From the NCBI GenBank assembly GCA_947389015.1, contig CANDVA010000005.1, positions 1-64,000 of the forward strand: a stretch of 64,000 nucleotides of DNA, read 5' to 3'. This document shows positions 23,007-31,572 of the stretch, piece by piece. Below the pieces are notes generated by a model. It searched no databases and was not told where the DNA came from. It worked only from the letters and a program-made list of their open reading frames with translations. The stretch's first letter is position 1, and every line of letters begins with the position of its first letter. The position numbers and the translations under genes are program-made. This stretch comes from an uncultured Clostridia bacterium. GTDB lineage: Bacteria; Bacillota; Clostridia; Oscillospirales; Ruminococcaceae.

Positions 23007-25274
23007 ATGAGCAACATCATCTGGTTTGACAAAGAGGGCGACCTTACAAAATGGGAAAGCCAATGCCTGCCGATAGGCAACGGCTATCTCGGCGCGTCGA
23101 TGTTTGGCGGAGTACGCTGCGAGCGCATAGTGCTCAATGAAAAGAGCCTTTGGGCGGGAGGCCCCTGCAAAAACCGCCCAGACTACCGCGGCGGCAATAA
23201 GCGCGGACGTTACAAGTACGTTGCCGAGGTACAGAAGCTGCTCGCGGACGGCGATTACGAAAACGCCGTGAAGCTGCTCCCCGAGCTTACGGGCGATGGC
23301 GATTTCGGAGCGTATCAGCTTCTCTGCGACGCTGTGCTTGACTTCGACCTCCCCGACGGCGAGATTAAAGACTATATGCGAAAACTCGACCTCGATAAGT
23401 CGCTGTATTCCTGCGAATTCACGCTCGGGGGAGTACGCTGTTCGCGCGAGGCGTTCGCAAGCTATCCCGACAGGGTCATAGCGTTTCGGTTCTCGTGCAG
23501 TGAAAAGATGAATTTCACACTGAAATTGGAGAAAATCCACCCGTCGCGCATATTCACGGAGGACGACACATTAGTGTACAACGGCACGGTCGAGGACAAC
23601 GGAATGCGCTTTGACGCGCGTTTCAAGGTGATTACGGACGGCGGGCTTGAAATTTTCTCGGAGGGTATTTTCGTGCGCGGTGCATCGGAGACGGTGATAT
23701 ACTTCACCGCCGCGACCGATTACGAGATGAATTACCCTGCCTACCGCAGCGGCACAGCCCCCGAAGCCGTGACCGCGCCGATAGTCAAAAGCGCTGCCGA
23801 AAAGGGCTGGGAGGCGCTTTACAGTACACATTACGCCGACTATTCGGCGCTGTATGACAGGGTAACGCTGAGACTGAACAGCGACATCGCCGTACTCCCT
23901 GCCGACAAGCTCCTCGCCGCTTATCGCGGCGGTGACCGCTCTGCAATGAACAGTTTGGAAACGCTCTACTTCCAATACGGGCGTTACCTGCTGATATCCT
24001 CGTCGCGCGGCGGAGCTCTTCCCGCTAATTTACAGGGCGTGTGGAACGAGAGCAACACGCCGCCGTGGTGCTGCGACTATCACATAAACGTAAACCTTCA
24101 GATGAACTACTGGGGCGCGTACAATACAAACCTCGCGGAAACAGCGTTACCGCTGATCGATTTTCTGGACAGTCTTCGCGAGCCGGGGCGCGTCACAGCG
24201 GCGGAATATTACAATATCGTTTCGGACGAAAACAACCCCGAGAACGGTTGGACGGCGCACACTCAGTGCTCGCCGTTCGGGTGGACCGCTCCCGGGTGGG
24301 AGTTTTACTGGGGCTGGTCGACCGCCGCAGTCGCGTGGCTTATGCAGAACATATGGGAGTATTATGAATTCACGGGCGACAAAAAAACGCTTCGCGAAAG
24401 GATATTCCCGATAATGCGCGAGAGCGTACGCTTTTATACGCAGTGGCTCCGTTACGACGAAAAGCAGGACAGACTTGTCTCAACGCCGACGTATTCTCCC
24501 GAGCACGGTCCCGTCACCGTCGGCAATACTTACGAGCAAAGCCTTATCGAGCAGCTTTTTATTGACTTCCTTGCCGCGTCGGGCGAGCTTTCCGAGGACG
24601 GCGAGCTTCAAAATAAGGTTCGCGGAATGCTGCCTAAGCTCAAGCCGTACCACGTCGGAAAAACGGGTTTGCTCAAGGAGTGGTTTGAGGAGGACGAGCC
24701 CGATTTCGACCACTCGCAGATACAGCATGGTCATCGTCATCTTTCCCACCTTATGGGCTTGTACCCGGGCAAGCGGATAACATCCTCGACGCCCGAGGTC
24801 ATGAACGCGGCGAAAATGTCAATGAACGACCGCGGCGACGAGTCCACGGGCTGGGCAAGAGCGTACAGATTAAATCTGTGGGCGAGAACGGGCGACGGCA
24901 ACCGCGCCCACAAGCTGCTCCGCGGACTTCTCGGAGACTGCACGTTTGAAAATCTCTGGGACTTCCACCCACCGTTTCAGATAGACGGCAACTTCGGAGG
25001 CTCGGCGGGTATCGCGGAAATGCTGCTGCAAAGTCACGAGGGAGTGATACGCTTACTGCCCGCTGTTCCGAGCGAATGGCAGAGCGGCGCGTTTACCGGC
25101 TTGCGCGCGCGCGGCGGCTTCGTCGTCGGCGCGGAATGGGAGAACGGAGCGGTAACGTCGCTGAACGTTTCATCAAAAAGCGGCGGTGAATGTACTGTAA
25201 CGTTCCCGACAAGCGGCGGCGTAAGTGCGGCAAGGCTGAAGATAAAAGCGGGAGAAACCGTTAAGATTATGTAA
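23007..25274 (+). CDS. GH95 family glycoside hydrolase (alpha-L-fucosidase/galactosidase type)
   Basis: GH95 enzymes are inverting hydrolases that release alpha-1,2-linked L-fucose or, in some members, alpha-L-galactose. The 755-residue protein has the N-terminal beta domain start W...LPIGNGYLGASMFGG, the catalytic Asn-containing HINVNLQMNYWGAYNTNLAE at about 350-370, SPEHGP with a candidate acid Glu and RGDESTGWARAYRLNLWARTGDGNRAH, followed by FQIDGNFGGSAGIAEML. No signal peptide is present, so it acts in the cytoplasm on imported oligosaccharides. AAGGAG precedes the start. It follows an ECF/anti-sigma pair at 9 bases, an unusual setting. Confidence 0.9.
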   Translation: MSNIIWFDKEGDLTKWESQCLPIGNGYLGASMFGGVRCERIVLNEKSLWAGGPCKNRPDYRGGNKRGRYKYVAEVQKLLADGDYENAVKLLPELTGDGDFGAYQLLCDAVLDFDLPDGEIKDYMRKLDLDKSLYSCEFTLGGVRCSREAFASYPDRVIAFRFSCSEKMNFTLKLEKIHPSRIFTEDDTLVYNGTVEDNGMRFDARFKVITDGGLEIFSEGIFVRGASETVIYFTAATDYEMNYPAYRSGTAPEAVTAPIVKSAAEKGWEALYSTHYADYSALYDRVTLRLNSDIAVLPADKLLAAYRGGDRSAMNSLETLYFQYGRYLLISSSRGGALPANLQGVWNESNTPPWCCDYHINVNLQMNYWGAYNTNLAETALPLIDFLDSLREPGRVTAAEYYNIVSDENNPENGWTAHTQCSPFGWTAPGWEFYWGWSTAAVAWLMQNIWEYYEFTGDKKTLRERIFPIMRESVRFYTQWLRYDEKQDRLVSTPTYSPEHGPVTVGNTYEQSLIEQLFIDFLAASGELSEDGELQNKVRGMLPKLKPYHVGKTGLLKEWFEEDEPDFDHSQIQHGHRHLSHLMGLYPGKRITSSTPEVMNAAKMSMNDRGDESTGWARAYRLNLWARTGDGNRAHKLLRGLLGDCTFENLWDFHPPFQIDGNFGGSAGIAEMLLQSHEGVIRLLPAVPSEWQSGAFTGLRARGGFVVGAEWENGAVTSLNVSSKSGGECTVTFPTSGGVSAARLKIKAGETVKIM

Positions 25275-25289
25275 AAAGAGGTAATAACA

Positions 25290-25577
25290 ATGATAAAGCA
25301 CGTGGTAATGTGGAAATTCAAAGAGGGCGAATACGATAATATGCTGCTGTTCCGAGAGCGCCTGCTCGCTCTTAAAGGCAAGATACCCGAGATACGTGCA
25401 ATGGAGGTCGGCGTGAATATGAATCCCTCCGACCGCAGCTTTGACGCGGTGCTTATTTCGGAGTTCGACAGTCTCGACGCGCTGAAAACATACAGCACAA
25501 ATCCGCTGCACGTTGAGGTGTCAAAATTCTGCAAGTCGATACGCACGCAGTCTGTGAGTGTGGACTATGAATTCTAA
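25290..25577 (+). CDS. Dabb family (stress-responsive alpha/beta barrel) protein
   Basis: The 95-residue protein is a single ferredoxin-like Dabb domain: the opening IKHVVMWKFKEG with the typical histidine, RAMEVGVNMNPSDRSFDAVLISEFDSLDALKTYSTNPLHVEV and a C-terminal strand. Such proteins dimerise into small alpha/beta barrels; in many cases their role is unknown. It lies 15 bases after GH95 and overlaps the next gene, so it is part of the same transcript. Confidence 0.85.
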   Translation: MIKHVVMWKFKEGEYDNMLLFRERLLALKGKIPEIRAMEVGVNMNPSDRSFDAVLISEFDSLDALKTYSTNPLHVEVSKFCKSIRTQSVSVDYEF

Positions 25578-26055
25578 GAGAGTGACCCACGAATTTCCGC
25601 CCGTTTTTGACGAGCGCTCGCGCGTACTTATTCTCGGCACTATCCCCTCGCCGAAGTCACGCGAACAGGGCTTTTATTATATGCACCCGCAGAACCGATT
25701 CTGGAAAATACTGAGCGCGGTGCTTAACGAAAAACTCCCCTCGGATACAGAGGGGAGAAGATCGATGTGTTTAAGTCACGGTATAGCGCTCTGGGATGTG
25801 CTGGAGAGCTGCGATATCAGCGGAGCTGAAGACAGCTCGATAAAGAACGCCGTCCCGAACGACCTGAGGCGGATAATCGACAATTGCCCGATCCACGCGG
25901 TATTCACGACGGGAAAAAAGGCTCACGCGCTGTACGGAAAGCACTTCGCCGACCTTATGCCCGATATCTGCCTCCCATCGACAAGCCCCGCGAACAGAAC
26001 CGTATCCGAGGAAAAAATGCTTGAGGAGTACAGACAGATAATGAAGTATTTATGA
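25567..26055 (+). CDS. DNA-deoxyinosine glycosylase (HDG-type, uracil-DNA glycosylase superfamily)
   Basis: These enzymes remove hypoxanthine or uracil from DNA. The 162-residue protein has LILGTIPSPKSREQGFYYMHPQNRFWKIL near the N-terminus, the family's equivalent of the glycosylase motif 1 with the YYxHPxNxFW block, ALWDVLESC in the middle and LPSTSPANR near the C-terminus. The ATG at 25567 is inside the end of the Dabb gene; an in-frame GTG at 25558 is a less likely start. It is the last gene of the apparent sigma/GH95 operon. Confidence 0.8.
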   Translation: MNSKRVTHEFPPVFDERSRVLILGTIPSPKSREQGFYYMHPQNRFWKILSAVLNEKLPSDTEGRRSMCLSHGIALWDVLESCDISGAEDSSIKNAVPNDLRRIIDNCPIHAVFTTGKKAHALYGKHFADLMPDICLPSTSPANRTVSEEKMLEEYRQIMKYL

Positions 26056-26259
26056 TCGTCCCGTATACTCAAGCCCGTATTTCTCGTAAAAAGCGGTAAT
26101 ATCGCACTCGTTCCGTACCAGTTCCGCGTACAGGAGCTTTTTTTCCGCGGCGCTGTAAAATCCTATGGTTTTCTCGCCTGTGCAGACAGAGCTTTCTATC
26201 CTTATATCGCGCTGCGTAAAGCCCTCGGGTATCGGCAGCGCTTTTTTGTGCCTTTTCAT
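26050..26259 (-). CDS. Small hypothetical protein, 69 residues
   Basis: The protein begins MKRHKKALPIPEGFTQRDI and has mixed charge with no transmembrane helix. I do not recognise it. It starts 3 bases after the glycosyltransferase stop on the same strand, with GGGGCGAG as a modest ribosome site, and its 3' end overlaps the convergent glycosylase gene by 6 bases. Tight coupling supports a true gene. Confidence 0.55.
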   Translation of the reverse strand: MKRHKKALPIPEGFTQRDIRIESSVCTGEKTIGFYSAAEKKLLYAELVRNECDITAFYEKYGLEYTGRS

Positions 26260-26262
26260 ATG

Positions 26263-27603
26263 TTACTCGCCCCGTTTCAGCTTTTCCTTGATCTTTATCC
26301 AACGCTCGCGCGTCTTGCTGCGCGACTCCTTAAGCTCTGCGGGGATACTTCGGAAGCGCATTATATCGTCGGTGATATTGTCGAGCATAACGAAAAATTC
26401 CTCCTGGATAACGCTTTCGCGGCGCTGCGACTGTCCGCTCATACAGCGCTCTATGACTGCACCGTAGCGGTCGTAGGCGCGCTTGACGGAGGTCTCCCAG
26501 GATATGTACACCTCGTTCATGGCGTGCTCGCCGATCTGATGTATCTCTTCACGGTGACCGACGGCAAATTCCAGCTTTTTGGCAATGGCGGCGGGATCGG
26601 CGGCGGAAAGCATACCCGTGCGTCCGTCGGTAATGCCCTCGGCGGCGCAGCTGCCCTCTATCAGCAGCGATCCAACACCGCAAGCGGCAGCCTCGCGCAC
26701 CACTATGCCGTTGGTATCGTATTCGGACGGAAACAGGAACATCTCGCCTGCCGTATAGAACACGCGCAGCTCCTCGCGGTCACTCACCGCCCCCGTGAAA
26801 ATGCACTTATCCGAAAGACCAAGCTCCCGTACGTAGTCCTCCATTTCCTGCCTGTCCATCCCGTCGCCGACAAACATCATTCGGAAGTTCAAGCCCTTTT
26901 CGTCAATGATCTTCAAAGCGTCCAGAATAAGGCGGATACCCTTGTACCACAGCAGTCTGCCCACGAACATAAACAGTATCGTGTCCTCGGGAACGTCGTA
27001 AGCCTGGCGGAGCGCATTCGCGTCGTCCTTGTCGGCTCTGCCCTTAGGAAAGTCCACGCCGTTTTCCATAACCACGAAGTCTCCCTCGTAGCCGAGACTG
27101 CGGAGATTTTCGCCCGCGCCGCGGCTTACCGTCCACACCTCGTCGCACGCGGAGATATTGTTTATGACGAACTTTATCGCCTGCTCCGACATAAGCTTGT
27201 TGGGCAGCGCGCGTTTTATGTCGATGTCGAATTTCGTGTGATAGGTCATCACGATCGGTACGTTTGTTTTTTCGCGCAGCACGCGCGCCATCATTGTTGA
27301 AGCGAACGGACAGTGGCTGTGGATAATGTTGAACTCCTCCGCGGAGAGTGCGTCCAGCTTGCTGCTCGAGAACGGGTATCCCGCACGGTAACCGCACAGC
27401 TTCTCGGTGATGTTCATGCTGCGGTAGCGCACCACCTCAAACGGATAATCGTCTACTGCGCCGGGGTACTCGGGCGTTACGACGATAGCCTTACCAAGCC
27501 CGTCCGAGATGACATTTGCGTAATTTATTACCGCGTTAGCCACACCGTCGATAACGGGCGGAAACGAATCGTTCATTAAACATACGTTCATTTTTTCATT
27601 CAT
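26263..27603 (-). CDS. GT4 family glycosyltransferase
   Basis: The 446-residue protein is a GT-B fold retaining glycosyltransferase. The N-terminal part has FPPVIDGVANAVINYANVI, as in diacylglycerol glucosyltransferases and UDP-glucose-type GT4 members, then HSHCPFASTMMARVLREKTNVPIVMTYHTKFD. The C-terminal donor-binding half has FVGRLLWYKGIRLILDA, FTGAVSDREELRVFY and LFPSEYDTNGIVVREAAACG with the EX7E-type motif. A C-terminal extension after about 380 is charged. Acceptor may be a membrane lipid, but this is inference. AGAGG before the ATG at 27603 decides the start. Confidence 0.82.
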   Translation of the reverse strand: MNEKMNVCLMNDSFPPVIDGVANAVINYANVISDGLGKAIVVTPEYPGAVDDYPFEVVRYRSMNITEKLCGYRAGYPFSSSKLDALSAEEFNIIHSHCPFASTMMARVLREKTNVPIVMTYHTKFDIDIKRALPNKLMSEQAIKFVINNISACDEVWTVSRGAGENLRSLGYEGDFVVMENGVDFPKGRADKDDANALRQAYDVPEDTILFMFVGRLLWYKGIRLILDALKIIDEKGLNFRMMFVGDGMDRQEMEDYVRELGLSDKCIFTGAVSDREELRVFYTAGEMFLFPSEYDTNGIVVREAAACGVGSLLIEGSCAAEGITDGRTGMLSAADPAAIAKKLEFAVGHREEIHQIGEHAMNEVYISWETSVKRAYDRYGAVIERCMSGQSQRRESVIQEEFFVMLDNITDDIMRFRSIPAELKESRSKTRERWIKIKEKLKRGE

Positions 27604-27787
27604 AGCAAAACCTCTTTTGGAAAATAATTGAATCTGATCGTGTAATTTTATTATAGCGTAAAACGGATATAAAATCAAGCATATTTTTATATTTTCGGTA
27701 AAGATTTGATAAAGATTTTTTGTTTTCCGCAGTAAGGATTAGTAATCAACCGTCGTAACTTTATATTAAAATAAAATATATCACACA

Positions 27788-27817
27788 AATAACGCCCGAT
27801 AAGCTTCGGACGTTATT
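27788..27817 (-). terminator. Hairpin downstream of metY
   Basis: AATAACGCCCGA and TCGGACGTTATT form a 12-bp stem with one mismatch and a 6-base loop, just beyond the metY stop. The T run on the minus strand is short. Confidence 0.55.
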
Positions 27818-27832
27818 ATTGTGAATACTGCT

Positions 27833-29113
27833 TCAGATAACCGCAAACGCCTTATCAAGCGCCTCGATAAGATCATCCGAGTTTTCGATGCCGATCGAGA
27901 GACGTATAGTGTTGGGCTTGATACCTTGTTCAAGCAGCTCCTGATCGTTGAGCTGCGAGTGCGTAGTCGACGCGGGGTGAATGACCAGCGACTTTACGTC
28001 CGCCACGTTCGCCAGCAGCGAGAATATCTCCAGATTGTCAATAAACTTTTGCGCCTCCGAAGCTCCGCCCTTGACCTCAAACGTGAAGATAGAGCCGCCG
28101 CCGTTCGGGAAGTACTTCTTATAAAGCTCGTGAGTAGGTTCACTCGCCAGCGACGGGTGATGAACAGCCTCGACCTTGGGGTTCTTCGAGAGGTAGTCTA
28201 CGATCCTCAGCGCATTCCGAACATGACGTTCAACGCGCAAAGAAAGCGTTTCCAGTCCTTGTAAGAAGATAAAAGCATGGAACGGAGAAAGCGTAGCGCC
28301 CGTGTCGCGTAGCAGTATAGCGCGGATATAGGTCGCGAACGCCGCCGCTCCGACAGCCTTCGAGAACGAAATTCCGTGATATGAGGGATTGGGCTCGGAT
28401 ATCCACGGATATTTTCCGCCCGCTGCCCAGTCGAATTTGCCGCCGTCGACGATAACGCCGCCTATCGCCGTGCCGTGACCGCCAATAAATTTAGTCGCGG
28501 AGTGAACTACGATATCCGCCCCGTACTCGATAGGACGCACCAGATACGGCGTAGCGAACGTGCTGTCAACTACCAGCGGGATACCGTGCTTGTGCGCGAT
28601 ATTCGCGATAGCTTCCAGATCGGCAACGTTGGAATTCGGATTGCCGAGCGTCTCCACATACAGCGCTTTAGTCTTGCCATCGATAGCCCTCTCGAATTCC
28701 TCGGGGGTGGGAGAAACGAACTTCGCGGTGATCCCGTATCGCGGAAGAGTATGCGCGAGAAGATTGTACGTACCGCCGTAGATGGTCTCGGAGGCTACGA
28801 TATTTTCCCCCGCGCCCGCAAGCGCCTCGATAACGTAGGTTATCGCCGCCGCGCCCGACGCCGCAGCCAGCGCCGCAACGCCGCCCTCCAGAGCCGCTAT
28901 TCTCTCCTCAAAAACGCTCTGCGTTGGATTGGTAAGCCTGCCGTAGATGTTTCCCGCGTCTCGAAGTCCGAAACGATCGGCGGCGTGCTGCGAGTCGTGG
29001 AATACAAAGCTCGTGCTCGCGTAGATCGGCACAGCGCGCGCGTCTGTTGCGGGGTCGGGATGCTCTTGACCCGCGTGTACCTGTAATGTTTCAAATCTGT
29101 ATTTGTTTGCCAT
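27833..29113 (-). CDS. metY: O-acetylhomoserine sulfhydrylase (PLP-dependent, Cys/Met metabolism family)
   Basis: The enzyme makes homocysteine from O-acetylhomoserine and sulfide. The 426-residue protein has the family opening FETLQVHAGQEHPDPATDARAVPIYASTSFVF, YGRLTNPTQSVFEERIAALEGG and the PLP lysine in HSATKFIGGHGTAIGG (about residue 208). The Arg-containing TIRLSIGIEN closes the C-terminus. The length exceeds that of cystathionine lyases (about 380-400) and fits sulfhydrylases. A consensus promoter with flanking inverted repeats lies just upstream. No SAM riboswitch fits in the 110-base gap. Confidence 0.9.
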   Translation of the reverse strand: MANKYRFETLQVHAGQEHPDPATDARAVPIYASTSFVFHDSQHAADRFGLRDAGNIYGRLTNPTQSVFEERIAALEGGVAALAAASGAAAITYVIEALAGAGENIVASETIYGGTYNLLAHTLPRYGITAKFVSPTPEEFERAIDGKTKALYVETLGNPNSNVADLEAIANIAHKHGIPLVVDSTFATPYLVRPIEYGADIVVHSATKFIGGHGTAIGGVIVDGGKFDWAAGGKYPWISEPNPSYHGISFSKAVGAAAFATYIRAILLRDTGATLSPFHAFIFLQGLETLSLRVERHVRNALRIVDYLSKNPKVEAVHHPSLASEPTHELYKKYFPNGGGSIFTFEVKGGASEAQKFIDNLEIFSLLANVADVKSLVIHPASTTHSQLNDQELLEQGIKPNTIRLSIGIENSDDLIEALDKAFAVI

Positions 29114-29154
29114 AGCTGTGATCTCCTTTGTGTAAGTTTTTTATTTCTGTATTA

Positions 29155-29206
29155 AGTATATCATATTGCTATGTATTTGTCAAATTCATATAATTTATAG
29201 CAATAT
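29155..29206 (-). promoter_or_regulatory. metY promoter with flanking 10-bp inverted repeat
   Basis: On the minus strand TTGACA (29183-29178) and TATACT (29160-29155) are separated by 17 bases. A perfect inverted repeat, ATATTGCTAT at 29163-29172 and ATAGCAATAT at 29197-29206, brackets the -35 region. It is a good operator candidate for a cysteine/methionine regulator, which cannot be named from here. Confidence 0.7.
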
Positions 29207-29222
29207 ATGAATTTTATAAATA

Positions 29223-29789
29223 TCAACTAAATATATTGATTTGTCGGTTATGAACGTTTTTGCATTGCAGACATTTGTCGATATAACCCGAAAACCGCAT
29301 TATAATAAGAAGATCTTCTTCACCGAAGCAGCTGTGCATTATCTCCGAAAAGCGTATCCCTGCGGCGGAGATCGTGATCCCGCACAATCGCGCCGTTTCC
29401 TCGGGGGAATTCACCCCGCACATTCTCAGCACAGATACGGGAGCCAGCAGAGCCGCCGCGAAGCTGTCCGCGGCGCGTTCCTCCGCGCCGTTCGGTTTTC
29501 TGCCTTTCCCGACGTGACCGAGCACGCAGTGTCCAAGCTCGTGCGCGATAGTAAAGCGCCGCCTGCGAACTCCGCAGGCGTTCTCGTTCACCGCGATAAC
29601 GGGCTTTCCGTGTTCCTCAAAGCTGAACCCGAAACGGCTCTCGCGGTATATCTCCTCCATGCTGCGGCAGTAGATACCGCAGATGTCCGAATATTTCACC
29701 GTTTTCACGCCCACCGCCGACGCCGCTTCAATAGGGTTTACGGGCAGCGACGAAATACCTGCGGCGGCGTAGATATCGTAAATGCTCAT
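29223..29789 (-). CDS. ImmA/IrrE family metallo-endopeptidase
   Basis: The 188-residue protein has the zinc motif HELGH at about 83-87 and a downstream EERAADSFAAALLAP helix that supplies the third ligand. In ICEBs1 and phages, ImmA cleaves the paired XRE repressor to trigger induction. It overlaps the stop of the XRE gene just upstream, the typical ImmR-ImmA pairing. Confidence 0.85.
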   Translation of the reverse strand: MSIYDIYAAAGISSLPVNPIEAASAVGVKTVKYSDICGIYCRSMEEIYRESRFGFSFEEHGKPVIAVNENACGVRRRRFTIAHELGHCVLGHVGKGRKPNGAEERAADSFAAALLAPVSVLRMCGVNSPEETARLCGITISAAGIRFSEIMHSCFGEEDLLIIMRFSGYIDKCLQCKNVHNRQINIFS

Positions 29790-30211
29790 CAGTGGCCTCC
29801 TCTGTATGTCGGTACGTCAAAGATAGTTTTTTCGCCGCGGCGTTTAAGCGTGATCTCGTGCGGCGCTCCGCCGTTTCTCGCGGCGATAAGAACAGTGTCC
29901 CCTCCGTCATTGTTCCGACCGCAGCGCGCGAGCTCGTTTTCGGTACATCTGTCCACGCGCTCCCTGCCGAGACAGTCAAGCGACCTGTACTTGCGCATAT
30001 GTTCGTCCTCGGCATTACCGTTTCCCAGCAGCTCGTTGGGTGTGCAGCTCAGCGCTCCGAACAGCGCCATTAGCACTTCCTCCTTAGGAAAGCTGACTCC
30101 GCGCTCATAGTTCCCGACTGCCGACGGGGTAACTCCTATTCTTGCCGCAAGTCCCTCCTGCGTAAGCTCCGCCCGCAGACGGAGCTCCCTGATACGTGCT
30201 CCTATTCCCAT
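29789..30211 (-). CDS. XRE-family phage/ICE-type repressor
   Basis: The 140-residue protein has an N-terminal helix-turn-helix (about 5-60; LTQEGLAARIGVTPSAVGNYERGVSFPKEEVLMALFGAL) and a hydrophilic C-terminal region that may be the cleavage target of the neighbouring peptidase. Its stop overlaps the ImmA-like start. GGAGG precedes its ATG. It is the probable ligand for the short palindrome in the promoter at 30680-30708. Confidence 0.82.
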   Translation of the reverse strand: MGIGARIRELRLRAELTQEGLAARIGVTPSAVGNYERGVSFPKEEVLMALFGALSCTPNELLGNGNAEDEHMRKYRSLDCLGRERVDRCTENELARCGRNNDGGDTVLIAARNGGAPHEITLKRRGEKTIFDVPTYRGGH

Positions 30212-30253
30212 ATTTCCTCCTTACTTAAAGGCAAAATCGACGCCGTCCCCCAA

Positions 30254-30640
30254 TTACGCGCTGAAACCCGCGGGATAATTAAGCTTGTCCAGCGCGGATT
30301 TTCTAAGATTGAATACGCTCCGTTCGCTCATGTACATAGCGTCGGATATCCGCCGCCAATCCTCGCCGAGTATGTAATAGCGGTACAGCACCGTGCGCTC
30401 ACTGCCTGTGAGAGCGCTCAGGCACACAAGAGCCTCGCGCTTGCGGTCACAGGCGTTGTCTATGCAGTCGTTCAGTATACGTTCAAGCTCGGCGAGCTTT
30501 TCCGACATTCTTGCGGCGTATTCCGCGGAGCGGTGCGGCAGTCGCAGTATCTTATGCAGGCGCTCGATATGCTCAAGCTCCGCTTGTATCTCCAATTCCG
30601 CCTCACGTGCCGCTTTCAGTATTTTCAGACAATCGATCAT
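30254..30640 (-). CDS. RinA/ArpU-like phage transcriptional activator family protein (sigma region 4-like)
   Basis: The 128-residue protein has an N-terminal helical coiled-coil-like half and a C-terminal sigma-region-4-like helix-turn-helix (LTGSERTVLYRYYILGEDWRRISDAMYMSERSVFNLRKSALDKL). This is the pattern of small phage activators that control late or packaging genes. No other phage structural gene is nearby, so it is part of a remnant or a minimal regulatory module with the XRE and ImmA genes, which follow within 42 bases. Confidence 0.7.
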   Translation of the reverse strand: MIDCLKILKAAREAELEIQAELEHIERLHKILRLPHRSAEYAARMSEKLAELERILNDCIDNACDRKREALVCLSALTGSERTVLYRYYILGEDWRRISDAMYMSERSVFNLRKSALDKLNYPAGFSA

Positions 30641-30679
30641 TTGAACACTCCCTTCATAATTATTCCTTATCTATGAACA

Positions 30680-30708
30680 ATTATATCACAAGAAACTTGT
30701 AGTGTCAA
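30680..30708 (-). promoter_or_regulatory. Consensus promoter with operator in the spacer, phage-type module
   Basis: On the minus strand TTGACA (30708-30703), 17 bases, TATAAT (30685-30680): a perfect consensus. The spacer holds ACAAG-AAA-CTTGT (30688-30700), an inverted repeat positioned to block RNA polymerase. It drives the RinA-like, XRE and ImmA genes. Confidence 0.8.
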
Positions 30709-30790
30709 TATATTTTTTCTTAATTACCCTAAAAAGTGAACGTTTTTGTGAATAATGTCTAAAATTAATATATAAAAGTTTGTTGAACAC

Positions 30791-30819
30791 TTGAAAAAAC
30801 GCGGCGACTGTAATATAAT
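30791..30819 (+). promoter_or_regulatory. Promoter of the flavoprotein gene
   Basis: TTGAAA at 30791-30796 and TATAAT at 30814-30819 with a 17-base spacer, 46 bases before the start codon. Confidence 0.75.
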
Positions 30820-30865
30820 AGTATTATAACGGTGAAAAACCGCAAATAATATTCGGGAGGTTTTT

Positions 30866-31486
30866 ATGAAGGTAATTCTTGTAAACGGGTCGCCCCACGA
30901 AAAGGGATGTACTTACACCGCGCTGTGCGAGACGGAAAAGGCGTTGAACGCGCAAGGTATCGAGACCGAAATATTCTGGGTAGGCAATAAGCCCATTACG
31001 GGCTGTATCGGATGCGGAGCGTGCCGTAAGCTCGGACGGTGCTTTGCGGCGGATACGGTGAATGAGTTCGTGGAAAAGGCCGGATCCGCAGACGGCTTTA
31101 TCTTCGGGTCGCCCGTGCATTACGCGGCGGCAAGCGGCTCGATCACGTCGTTTATGGACAGAGCGTTCTATTCCGGCGGAAGATTTTTACAAGGCAAGCC
31201 CGCGGCGAATATTGTAAGCTGTCGCAGAGGCGGCGCGTCGGCAGCGTTCGATCAGCTGAACAAATACTTTACGATCAATAATATGCCGATCGTTTCGTCG
31301 CAGTACTGGAATCAGGTACATGGGAACACTCCCGAGCAGGTATTGCAGGACGAGGAGGGCTTGCAGACGTTACGCACACTCGGCAGAAATATGGCGTGGC
31401 TGCTCAAGTGTATCGAGGCGGGAAAGGCGGCGGGCATAGAGTTTCCCGAGCGCGAGGAGCCAATCCGCACCAATTTTATCAGATGA
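30866..31486 (+). CDS. NADPH-dependent FMN reductase / iron-sulfur flavoprotein-like protein
   Basis: The 206-residue protein has a flavodoxin-like fold: ILVNGSPHEKGCTYTAL (FMN phosphate loop), a Cys cluster CIGCGACRKLGRC at about 50-62 (compatible with the compact iron-sulfur motif of Isf-type flavoproteins) and SPVHYAAASGSITSFMDRAF. It probably transfers electrons from NAD(P)H or ferredoxin to small acceptors. A ferredoxin gene follows 86 bases downstream on the same strand. TCGGGAGG sets the start. Confidence 0.82.
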   Translation: MKVILVNGSPHEKGCTYTALCETEKALNAQGIETEIFWVGNKPITGCIGCGACRKLGRCFAADTVNEFVEKAGSADGFIFGSPVHYAAASGSITSFMDRAFYSGGRFLQGKPAANIVSCRRGGASAAFDQLNKYFTINNMPIVSSQYWNQVHGNTPEQVLQDEEGLQTLRTLGRNMAWLLKCIEAGKAAGIEFPEREEPIRTNFIR

Positions 31487-31572
31487 TGCATACAAATCTC
31501 CTTATTTGACATAATATCGGTAATGTCGTGCCGCAAAGCCGCGGACGGCAAGACTGCCTTAAGGAGGAAGCT

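Noticed and set aside
29114-29222. SAM or T-box riboswitch before metY
   Set aside because: The gap is only about 110 bases, is very AT-rich and has no conserved riboswitch core; a promoter and an inverted repeat explain it.
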